Origin: CAYRWR01 sp964537555
GTDB lineage: Bacteria; Spirochaetota; Brevinematia; Brevinematales; CAYRWR01
Assembly (NCBI GenBank): GCA_964537555.1
Contig: CAZIAD010000053.1
Coordinates: forward strand, 1 to 22,445
Reading direction: 5' to 3'
Length of the DNA stretch: 22,445 nt
Shown piece by piece: positions 1-6,520 of the stretch. The notes under the pieces were generated by a model that was not told the DNA's origin, did not search any database, and saw only the letters and a program-made list of their open reading frames with translations. A program made the position numbers and the translations under genes. Position 1 is the stretch's first letter; every line of letters starts with the position of its first letter.

Positions 1-16
1 CACAGTAAATCTTACC
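1..16 (+). repeat. Left arm of 16-bp inverted repeat
   Basis: Reverse complement of 211-226 without a mismatch. Base 17 no longer pairs with base 210. The outer limit is unknown because the window starts at base 1. It encodes the V-R-F-T-V stretch of the minus-strand lipoprotein. Confidence 0.9.
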
Positions 17-81
17 GGGGCAGTACCGCAGCTGCTGATCAGGAATAAGGATCCCAATAATAATAACAGATATTTCTTCAT
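1..81 (-). CDS. Lipoprotein N-terminus, cut by the window edge (signal peptide only)
   Basis: The ATG at 81-79 opens a 27-codon frame still open at base 1. It begins MKKYLLLLLGSLFLISSC: two lysines, a hydrophobic core and a lipobox I-S-S-C with the lipidated cysteine at residue 18, then GTAPVRFTV. GGAGGG at 92-87 sits 5 nt upstream of the ATG, and a promoter lies further upstream. The last five residues are the same as residues 5-9 of the plus-strand ORF at 200-1162. This is therefore either the displaced 5' end of that gene or the start of a divergent paralogue outside the window. The signal peptide is clear; the rest of this product cannot be seen. Confidence 0.8.
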   Translation of the reverse strand, partial: MKKYLLLLLGSLFLISSCGTAPVRFTV

Positions 82-110
82 TTAAACCCTCCAGTTTTTA
101 TTCTAAAAAA

Positions 111-140
111 ATTATAAACCAAAAGCACTTTAAAAATCAA
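111..140 (-). promoter_or_regulatory. Sigma70-like promoter inside the invertible segment
   Basis: On the minus strand, TTGATT (140-135) and TATAAT (116-111) are 18 bp apart, reading leftward into the lipoprotein start at 81. In the present orientation it points away from the CsgG-like body; after a flip it would drive it. No comparable rightward promoter was found in 17-199. Confidence 0.65.
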
Positions 141-199
141 ATGTTGGGACTCTTCCGGAAAGAATTCTCTTTTCTGTATTCACTGGCCATATCACTCAG

Positions 200-1162
200 G
201 TGAAGTCTCAGGTAAGATTTACTGTGAAGAGGCCTGCCCCTATTAATCTTAAAGGGCTTAAGAAAGTCGCTCTGGGCACATTCAAAGGAAAAAACAGCAG
301 GCATGTCAACCTGCTCATGAATCAAGTGACCCAAAACCTGCTGGAGACCCAGTATTTTGACTCCGTTCTGGATCGTCAAAACCTGGATGACATCATCAAA
401 GAACACAAACTTAAACTCTCAGGACTGGTCAATGATGACGGGATCATGGAACTGGGTAATTTTATAGGAGCGGCTGCCCTCATCTTCGGTGAGATCGAGA
501 CTGATGCATACCAGGAAGACATCACCAAGAGAAACGTAGTGATCACCAACAAAGTAGACTCAGGTAAGAAAGATGAATACAAAAGGACAATATACAAATA
601 TACCTATGAAGATAAGATCCAGCACACCCGGACCGGTATCTATAAACTGACTATCAGTTTCCAGATGGTAGATGTAGAGACTGCCAGACTGATCACTGTC
701 AAGACCATGCCTGTCAGTAGAAAGGTAGAGACCAAATCTTATGAGGGAAAACCCGACCCCATTGACCCGGAAACGATCTATCTTCAGTTAGCTTCGCAGG
801 TCAGCAGTGAATTTGTCAGACAGCTCGTTCCTTCTTACGTATCTGTACAGGCAAGATTTGAGAAAGATAAAGAACTGCCTCAGGTGGAACTGGCTATACA
901 GAAGATGCAGGCCGGTTTTAACGATGATGCTATAGCCCTGTTTGAAGAGATGACCCGAAATACTGCATTGAAACTGCCCATTCAGGCCAAGACCTGGTAT
1001 AACCTGGGACTGGCCCAGGGATTTAATCAGCAGTTCGAGGAGTCTCTGATAAATATCAAGAAAGCTATGGACATGAACCCCAAGAATAAACTGTATATGC
1101 AGTCTCTCAACATGATACGTAACGAGCAGAAAAATGCCGAGATCCTGAAATCTCAGGAATAA
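200..1162 (+). CDS. CsgG-fold protein with C-terminal TPR-like region, lacking its signal peptide in this orientation
   Basis: The 320-codon frame starts at GTG 200 with no good Shine-Dalgarno. Residues ~15-215 resemble the CsgG/LpoB-type outer-membrane-associated fold. Typical signs are an early VALGTFKG strand, then 'LDRQNLDDIIKEHKLKLSGLV' split around residues 55-75, ELGNFIGAAALIFGEI, and a strand over the VDVETARLI segment. Residues ~225-310 look like a TPR-type helical repeat (FNDDAIALFEEM, TWYNLGLAQG, FEESLINIKKAMDMNP). Proteins of this family are normally periplasmic or lipid-anchored, yet this frame starts directly at residue VRFTV. The missing leader is encoded on the opposite strand at 81-1, so the copy is probably silent as oriented. 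The body shows no internal damage, and a terminator follows it. Exact role unknown. Confidence 0.75.
   Translation: MKSQVRFTVKRPAPINLKGLKKVALGTFKGKNSRHVNLLMNQVTQNLLETQYFDSVLDRQNLDDIIKEHKLKLSGLVNDDGIMELGNFIGAAALIFGEIETDAYQEDITKRNVVITNKVDSGKKDEYKRTIYKYTYEDKIQHTRTGIYKLTISFQMVDVETARLITVKTMPVSRKVETKSYEGKPDPIDPETIYLQLASQVSSEFVRQLVPSYVSVQARFEKDKELPQVELAIQKMQAGFNDDAIALFEEMTRNTALKLPIQAKTWYNLGLAQGFNQQFEESLINIKKAMDMNPKNKLYMQSLNMIRNEQKNAEILKSQE
211..226 (-). repeat. Right arm of 16-bp inverted repeat
   Basis: Perfect inverted match to bases 1-16. It lies inside the plus-strand CsgG-like ORF and encodes V-R-F-T-V in the same reading frame as the left arm does on the minus strand. Confidence 0.9.
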
Positions 1163-1180
1163 TACAGATCAGTTTACACC

Positions 1181-1210
1181 AAAACCCGTCTCCCCTGAGG
1201 CGGGTTTTTT
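1181..1210 (+). terminator. Rho-independent terminator after the CsgG-like gene
   Basis: Stem AAAACCCG (1181-1188) pairs with CGGGTTTT (1201-1208), followed by a T run, 18 nt after the stop codon. It separates this gene from pyrC. Confidence 0.8.
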
Positions 1211-1240
1211 ATGCGTAAATATGCCTTAAGATAGTATTGA

Positions 1241-1249
1241 TGCTATAAT
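1241..1249 (+). promoter_or_regulatory. Extended -10 promoter for pyrC
   Basis: TGCTATAAT is a consensus extended -10 element (TGnTATAAT), 28 nt before the ATG at 1277. No good -35 is seen, which is common for extended -10 promoters. Confidence 0.5.
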
Positions 1250-1276
1250 GTATAAAAAGTAAAGACAGGTAAAAAT

Positions 1277-2314
1277 ATGGATAGACTGACCATCACCCGG
1301 CCGGACGACTGGCACCTCCACTTAAGAGACGGAGACATACTGCCCCAGACTGTGGCTGCTAGCTCCCGCTGTTTTCAGCGGGGCATCGCTATGCCTAACC
1401 TGGTACCCCCGGTCACTACAGCGGCCCTGGCCCTGGCCTATCGCCAGCGAATACTGGATGCCCGCCCGGCTGGCAGCACATTTGAGCCCCTCATGACCAT
1501 CTACCTTACTAACAACACTACTCCTGTTACTATACAGGAAGCGGTAGATGCCGGAGTACCCGCTGCCAAGCTCTACCCCGCCGGGGCTACCACTAATTCT
1601 GATAGCGGAGTATCCTCTCTGGAATCCCTGTACCCCGTATTTGAAGCTATGGCAGAAAGGGGCATGCCCCTGCTGGTGCATGGCGAGGTCACCGATGCGG
1701 ATATCGATATCTTCGACCGGGAACAGGTGTTTATAGACCGGCACCTGCTTCCCCTCACCCGCCGATTCCCCCATTTAAAAGTAGTCATGGAGCATATCAC
1801 GACCTCTGATGCAGTACAGTTTGTCAGCGGGGCATCGGAAAAAGTGGCGGCCACTATCACCCCCCAGCACCTCCTGCTCAACCGTAATGACCTCCTGGCC
1901 GGGGCCATACGCCCCCACAACTACTGTCTACCCGTCCTGAAGCGGAACACCCACCAGCAGGCCCTGCAGGAAGCGGTAAAGAGGGGCAGCCCCCGCTTCT
2001 TTCTGGGTACCGACTCTGCCCCCCACCTTAAACATAAAAAAGAGAACGCCTGCGGCTGTGCCGGCTGCTATTCCGCCTGGAGTGCCATCGAGCTCTATGC
2101 TCAGATATTCGATGAACTGGGCATACTGGACCGGCTGGAGGGTTTCGCCAGTCATTACGGGCCTGATTTTTACGGCCTGCCCCGCAATAACGGGACTATC
2201 ACTCTGCTACGGCAGCCCTGGCAGGTGCCTGCTGAGATTCTCCTGGCGGATGGACAGGTGCTGGTGCCCTTTTATGCCGGGAGGACACTGGAGTGGAAGC
2301 TGGCGGAAGGCTAG
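1277..2314 (+). CDS. pyrC: Dihydroorotase (E. coli PyrC type)
   Basis: This enzyme closes N-carbamoyl-L-aspartate to dihydroorotate, the third step of pyrimidine synthesis, in the cytoplasm. The 345 residues match the usual length of the E. coli-type family. The metal ligands are visible: H13 and H15 in DDWHLHLRDG, the carboxylated lysine K98 in AAKLYPAGATTNS, H135 in LLVHGEV, H173 in MEHITT and the catalytic aspartate D246 in GTDSAPH. The AMPN segment (38-41) and the ACGCAGCYSA segment near residue 255 are also typical. The ATG start at 1277 follows a weak AGG about 7 nt upstream. It stands alone between a terminator and the AT-rich next gene; no other pyr gene is in the window. Its GC-rich base use differs sharply from the gene that follows. 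Identification is firm. Confidence 0.97.
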   Translation: MDRLTITRPDDWHLHLRDGDILPQTVAASSRCFQRGIAMPNLVPPVTTAALALAYRQRILDARPAGSTFEPLMTIYLTNNTTPVTIQEAVDAGVPAAKLYPAGATTNSDSGVSSLESLYPVFEAMAERGMPLLVHGEVTDADIDIFDREQVFIDRHLLPLTRRFPHLKVVMEHITTSDAVQFVSGASEKVAATITPQHLLLNRNDLLAGAIRPHNYCLPVLKRNTHQQALQEAVKRGSPRFFLGTDSAPHLKHKKENACGCAGCYSAWSAIELYAQIFDELGILDRLEGFASHYGPDFYGLPRNNGTITLLRQPWQVPAEILLADGQVLVPFYAGRTLEWKLAEG

Positions 2315-2458
2315 ATTTTGGCTATTAATCCGGATTTAATGGTATGAGTTCGTTTTTTTTAAGCCTGGAGACTGCTCTAATAATACGATTATCTGTTGGG
2401 CCAGGCAGGTCACTGGATTAAAAACTAGTGCTGCAATTTAATATTTTGATACTATCAT

Positions 2459-2487
2459 TTGAGAATTCCTCCCTGTTTCGCTATACT
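2459..2487 (+). promoter_or_regulatory. Sigma70-like promoter for the FecR-PEGA gene
   Basis: TTGAGA (2459-2464) and TATACT (2482-2487) are 17 bp apart, about 75 nt before the start codon. The rest of the 248-bp gap after pyrC (2315-2458) shows nothing clear apart from a small AATCCGGATT palindrome and a T run around 2350. Confidence 0.6.
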
Positions 2488-2562
2488 GAGTGACGCATAA
2501 ACCTATATCTGGTCTCTTTGTGTTTGCAGAAGTTATAATGAATAAATCAGTATAGGTGTAAC

Positions 2563-4722
2563 ATGAAATCCATTATCCATTTTTTTTTCTTAATTCCGTT
2601 TTTATTATTTCTGGTCGCAACTACCCCCTTACAAAAAAGGGAAGAGATTTTTGTCACATATCTTTCAGGAGATAAAATACAGATTCACAAAAAGTATTCT
2701 GCTAAATGGAATTCTTTATTTATTGAAGATGTCATTAAAAAAGGAGATGAAATTAAAACTGGTCAGGATTCATATTGTGAATTGCAGATAATCGGATATG
2801 GAATCTTGCGATTAGCCCCAAATTCAGAATTAAGCATTTCTGAAATCCATAATAATTATCAAGGTTTCACTGCCGTATTTAACCTCAAACAAGGTAAAAT
2901 TTTTTTTAATGTACTCAATAGGTCTAAAGAGAGTCAATTTTTAGTACAGACACCAGTGGGTTATGGTATAGTCTCAGGCTGCCAGGGGTTCATCGATGTA
3001 CAACAAGATGCTTGTATTATCGCCACAGAATCTGGGAGTCAGCAGTTTCTTCCCCTTATTTATGCCCTGGAAAAAGCGGTCAAGGCTGGTGAATTTGATA
3101 ACTATACATCTGAGTATTTTGAAAAAACATGGATCAGACATATAACTGTAAATGAAGGTACTCATTATAGATTATCCAGACCAGTTTACGATCAATTTAA
3201 TCTGCTTCTTTATAATGCTATATCGGAATATATAAAACAAAATAATCCAATTCTAAAACTAAAATCTATTAATACAAACATGCAACATATTGAGCAAATT
3301 GAATTACCTTTGGTTAATATATTCGGATTAGCTATAAAATCATTAGTTTCATCCAATTCCACTGATACTCTCTATCCTCTGTATATAAATAGTCCCTTAA
3401 TCAATTTAAAGCAAACACAGAAAAACCTTCTTCTTTCTTCAGAAGATCTACTGATTGTTAAAAATCTTTCCAGCGATAAGATTATTACTTATTCAAGTGC
3501 TAATATAAGGATCGACTCCATTCCTCAAGGTGCGAAGGTAAGCATTGACGGAATTAACAAAGGAACAACGCCTGTGGAAGTCTCCTACCCATTAGATAAT
3601 TCCATAAAAATAACCCTGGAGTTAGAAGCTTACCATGCATATGATTACAAGTTAAAAATCACCCAGCCGGACCATGAAATTACTCTCAGCCTCAAACCTA
3701 TAGAAAACAATCTGATAAATCAAGCTGATCCCGGCAAATCTCAGGAGAAGAATAAACTTACATTGATCAGTGAACGTAATCAGATATTTACGGAAAACAT
3801 TGAACCACCAGTTATTTCACATAACCAGATTGTATGTACAAAGGAAAACACTTTATATATTATTGATGAAACAGGTAAGATATCAACAAAAATTATTACT
3901 GATTCATCTAAATTGACCAGGCCTGTTATTATACAGGATAGCATTATAGTGGGATCATCTGACGGAAATCTATATGCTTTTGATTTTCAAGGTAAACAAT
4001 TGTGGAAAAGAGAAGGAACTGGTATACAAATATTTGGAGCATCAACCGTTTCGGGAGATGACACCCTCTTTTTACCTTCCATGAAACAAGGAATACAAAT
4101 ATATTCATCAAATGGAAAATACATAGATTATATACCTCAGGCAAAACCCATTTACTCCTCTCCCTATTTCTATGGGATAAAAAAAATCCTTGTTTATGCT
4201 ACTGAAGGAAAACAGATCATTGGGTATGATCTTGAAAACCAAAAACAGATTTGGATGAATCCTACAGAAGAAAGAATTATGTATCCGCTTATTGGCAGTG
4301 AAAACATTGTGATATCGACATTTAGGAGCTCGGGGAAAATATTTGCTTTCGATCCTGAAAACGGAAAAGTCTGGTGGAGTAAAACCATCCCTGGATTATC
4401 AAATACTAGAATAATTCCATTACTTCTAAACGGATATATTTTATTGACTTCAGCAGATAAGTCCATTACCACCGTATTATGGTATAAAAATGGAGGAAGA
4501 GTATTGAACTTGAAATCTGAAAAGACCAGTTGTTATCCTTATATTGATGGGGATTGGATATACATTGGAACAGAAAAGGGCGGATTGATTGCTAAAAACT
4601 ATAAAAATAGAAAAACTTATGAATACTCTGTCAATGAAAAAATCAGCTTGATTACTACAACTGAAGATAAAATCATCATTCTTACTCCTACTAAATTATA
4701 TAGGTTCGAGAAAGTACACTGA
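2563..4722 (+). CDS. Secreted FecR-PEGA-beta-propeller protein
   Basis: The 719-residue product starts with a Sec signal peptide (MKSIIHFFFLIPFLLFLVA). Residues ~40-150 form a FecR domain (GDEIKTGQDSYCELQI, LRLAPNSELSI, LKQGKIFFNVL, FLVQTPVGYGIVSG). A PEGA domain lies at about 312-378 (IRIDSIPQGAKVSIDGINKG). The C-terminal ~300 residues are PQQ/pyrrolo-quinoline-type propeller blades (GSSDGNLYAFDFQGKQLW, GKIFAFDPENGKVWW, DGDWIYIGTEKGGLIA). FecR and PEGA domains commonly occur in surface or periplasmic proteins. The function of this combination is unknown, but the architecture suggests an extracytoplasmic scaffold or binding protein. The gene is far more AT-rich than its neighbours: line 3241-3300 has 13 G/C of 60, whereas line 1561-1620 in pyrC has 35. 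It has its own promoter and converges with the sulfite operon. Possible acquired gene. Confidence 0.8.
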   Translation: MKSIIHFFFLIPFLLFLVATTPLQKREEIFVTYLSGDKIQIHKKYSAKWNSLFIEDVIKKGDEIKTGQDSYCELQIIGYGILRLAPNSELSISEIHNNYQGFTAVFNLKQGKIFFNVLNRSKESQFLVQTPVGYGIVSGCQGFIDVQQDACIIATESGSQQFLPLIYALEKAVKAGEFDNYTSEYFEKTWIRHITVNEGTHYRLSRPVYDQFNLLLYNAISEYIKQNNPILKLKSINTNMQHIEQIELPLVNIFGLAIKSLVSSNSTDTLYPLYINSPLINLKQTQKNLLLSSEDLLIVKNLSSDKIITYSSANIRIDSIPQGAKVSIDGINKGTTPVEVSYPLDNSIKITLELEAYHAYDYKLKITQPDHEITLSLKPIENNLINQADPGKSQEKNKLTLISERNQIFTENIEPPVISHNQIVCTKENTLYIIDETGKISTKIITDSSKLTRPVIIQDSIIVGSSDGNLYAFDFQGKQLWKREGTGIQIFGASTVSGDDTLFLPSMKQGIQIYSSNGKYIDYIPQAKPIYSSPYFYGIKKILVYATEGKQIIGYDLENQKQIWMNPTEERIMYPLIGSENIVISTFRSSGKIFAFDPENGKVWWSKTIPGLSNTRIIPLLLNGYILLTSADKSITTVLWYKNGGRVLNLKSEKTSCYPYIDGDWIYIGTEKGGLIAKNYKNRKTYEYSVNEKISLITTTEDKIIILTPTKLYRFEKVH

Positions 4723-4765
4723 ATAAATGTGAAACTTTCTCATTTGAAAGTCTCAGATCTCAGCC

Positions 4766-5713
4766 TCAGTCATCGTAAAACAACAGCGTCGATATATACC
4801 GCTCCCCGGTATCACACAGGATAGTGACCACCGTCTTGCCGGCGTTTTCAGGCCGGGCGGCTACCTGTCCCGCGGCCAGGGCATTGGCCCCCGCGCTGAT
4901 GCCTACCAGGAGCCCATCCTCCCGGGCTACAGCCTTAGCGAAATCTATAGCCTCATGGCTCTCTATCTGTATGACCTCATCCACCACATCGCCGTGATAG
5001 TTCCCCGGGATAAAGCCGGCCCCTATACCCTGTATCATATGGGCCCCGGAGGGCTGTCCCGACAGGACGGCACTGGTGCTGGGCTCTACGGCGATCACCT
5101 GAATAGCCGGGTTCTGCTCTTTGAGGTATTTGCCGGTACCGCTGATGGTGCCTCCGGTGCCTACTCCGGCTACCAGTATATCTACCTTTCCATCCAGGGC
5201 CTGCCATATTTCGGGGCCGGTAGTGCGGTAGTGCACATCAGGGTTAGCCGGGTTGTCAAACTGGCTGGGCATGACTGATCCGGGTATGCTTTTGAGGAGC
5301 TTTTGGGCCTTGTCTATGGCCCCAGCCATCCCGGCCTGGGAGTCGGTCAGTACCAGCTCGGCACCATAGGACCGGAGGAGCTTGCGCCGTTCCACACTCA
5401 TACTCTCGGGCATACACAGGATGACCTTGTAGCCCTTGAGACGGCCGATCCAGGCCAGGCCTATACCGGTATTGCCGCTGGTAGGCTCTATGAGGGTGTC
5501 GCCGGGTTTGATGAGGCCCTTTACCTCTGCATCCTCTATCATGGACTGGGCGATCCGGTCCTTGACACTGCCCCCGGGGTTACGGTTTTCCATCTTGCCG
5601 TAGACCTTAGCCCCCGGGGCCAGGGTTACTCCCTTGCTGATATAACTATTTTGCAATCGGACCAGGGGGGTATCGCCTACCAGGTCCAGTACTGATTCAT
5701 ATGCCTGAGACAT
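4766..5713 (-). CDS. cysK: Cysteine synthase (O-acetylserine sulfhydrylase)
   Basis: This PLP enzyme makes cysteine from O-acetylserine and sulfide, the last step of sulfur assimilation. The 315 residues are full length. PLP lysine K51 lies in NPGGSVKDR, the substrate loop PTSGNTG at 77-83, and the phosphate-binding loop GVGTGGT at 183-189. The QFDNPANPDVHYRTTGPEIW segment (151-170) is typical of CysK/CysM. It is the last gene of the sulfite operon: its ATG abuts the TGA of the siroheme synthase gene (TGA-ATG), with AAGGAGA just inside the upstream frame, so translation is probably coupled. The context means the sulfide made upstream is captured here. CysK is more likely than CysM or cystathionine beta-synthase on length and motifs, but the subgroup was not tested. 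Confidence 0.95.
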   Translation of the reverse strand: MSQAYESVLDLVGDTPLVRLQNSYISKGVTLAPGAKVYGKMENRNPGGSVKDRIAQSMIEDAEVKGLIKPGDTLIEPTSGNTGIGLAWIGRLKGYKVILCMPESMSVERRKLLRSYGAELVLTDSQAGMAGAIDKAQKLLKSIPGSVMPSQFDNPANPDVHYRTTGPEIWQALDGKVDILVAGVGTGGTISGTGKYLKEQNPAIQVIAVEPSTSAVLSGQPSGAHMIQGIGAGFIPGNYHGDVVDEVIQIESHEAIDFAKAVAREDGLLVGISAGANALAAGQVAARPENAGKTVVTILCDTGERYISTLLFYDD

Positions 5714-6517
5714 TCATCTCTCCTTGTTTTCATCGATGATACTATGGGCCAGCTCCAGGGCTTCCTGCTCCCGCCCTGTTTTAACGAGCTCAATAAAGCG
5801 GGACGAAGCATAAGCATCCTGGAGTCCCTGGTGCCGGCCTTTCCGGGGTAATTCATCACGGAGCCGGGTCAGGGTACGGGCCAGGGGAGCTCTCCTGCGA
5901 AAGTCCTGTTCCAGCTCCTGCCGGAGCTGCCGGGAATAAAAGGCACAGTTACCCCGGGTGGAGATACCGGCCAGAATGGGCCCTGCATCCACCAGAGACA
6001 TAAACCAGGTATCCGAGTATTCTTTATTATCTATCACCGTATGGCGTATCCCCAGTCTTTTACATTCCTGATGCAGGATCTCATTGTATGCCGGGTGGGG
6101 CAGATCAGATACTACATAGTCTCTGTCCTGGAGGAGCTGCCGCAGCTGCCGGCGGGCAGACTTAAGACCGAACCACCACTGGGACTTTTTCTCCCCCTGG
6201 TGTATAAAGGGTTCAAACAGGGCCTTCACCGATACAGGCAGGATCTCAGCACTTTTCTCTTGGGGAAAGGCCAGGTCCTCCGCCACATAGCGGACCGGCC
6301 CCCGGGAGAATACAAAGCTCATGTCCCATACCGGGGCATTATCAGGGATAGGGCCTCCCGGTATCACGGTGACATTTCGGGCGTAGAGAGACAGTTTCTC
6401 GGTCTTCTGCAGGCCTTCTCCTTTCTCTCCGCCGAATACCAGTACATTATTGAGCTCTATCATAAAGGGCATGTAAGGTGCGGCCCCGGGGCCGGGGCCT
6501 TTAAAGCTATCATCCAT
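5714..6517 (-). CDS. Siroheme synthase-like precorrin-2 dehydrogenase / ferrochelatase, with an insertion
   Basis: The 267-residue product is a divergent member of the Met8p/CysG-N/SirC family, which oxidises precorrin-2 with NAD and inserts iron to give siroheme. Residues 19-52 form the first Rossmann strand and loop (MIELNNVLVFGG, then K38/K41 and VTVI). The second half matches the family closely: VVSDLPHPAYNEI at 135-147, with D138 at the position of the usual ATDD catalytic aspartate, then HTVIDNKEYSDTWF and ILAGISTRGNCAFYSRQLRQELE. The C-terminal helices (LTRLRDELP ... ELVKTGREQEAL) also fit. Between the two parts, residues ~55-130 are extra and not recognisable. The glycine loop is unusual (GGEKGEG instead of GGGxVA). 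There is no methyltransferase domain, so uroporphyrinogen methylation must be encoded elsewhere. The gene lies 3 nt after the reductase gene and abuts cysK, matching a role in making cofactor for the sulfite reductase. Confidence 0.8.
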   Translation of the reverse strand: MDDSFKGPGPGAAPYMPFMIELNNVLVFGGEKGEGLQKTEKLSLYARNVTVIPGGPIPDNAPVWDMSFVFSRGPVRYVAEDLAFPQEKSAEILPVSVKALFEPFIHQGEKKSQWWFGLKSARRQLRQLLQDRDYVVSDLPHPAYNEILHQECKRLGIRHTVIDNKEYSDTWFMSLVDAGPILAGISTRGNCAFYSRQLRQELEQDFRRRAPLARTLTRLRDELPRKGRHQGLQDAYASSRFIELVKTGREQEALELAHSIIDENKER

Positions 6518-6520
6518 GGT

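Larger units (their letters stand above)
1..226. other. Candidate invertible DNA segment (promoter plus lipoprotein 5' end)
   Basis: Seen: perfect 16-bp inverted repeats bound the segment (1-16 and 211-226; right arm reads ggtaagatttactgtg). Inside, on the minus strand, lie a promoter, a strong Shine-Dalgarno and a start codon leading into a lipobox signal peptide that runs to base 1. Outside, on the plus strand, the ORF at 200-1162 looks like a lipoprotein body without a signal peptide. Flipping 1-226 in silico gives ...SSCGTAPVRFTV-KRPAPIN..., in frame, because the arms encode VRFTV in the same frame on both sides. Inference: phase-variable inverton. Alternatives are a head-to-head duplicated gene pair continuing left of the window, or a chimeric join at a contig end. 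The left arm may extend beyond the window. Confidence 0.6.

Noticed and set aside
137..406. 89-residue minus-strand ORF across the inverted segment
   Set aside because: Most of it (227-406) is the antisense of the CsgG-like gene. Only the part inside the invertible segment may code, as the tail of another gene after a flip.
1322..1774. 150-residue minus-strand ORF in pyrC
   Set aside because: Lies fully within the intact pyrC frame, which carries all catalytic residues.
2327..2355. AATCCGGATT palindrome and T run after pyrC
   Set aside because: The T run does not directly follow a stable stem, so it is too weak to call a terminator.
4734..4751. Small hairpin ACTTTC/GAAAGT between two convergent genes
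   Set aside because: Only 6 bp, AT-rich and without a T run on either side, so not called as a terminator.
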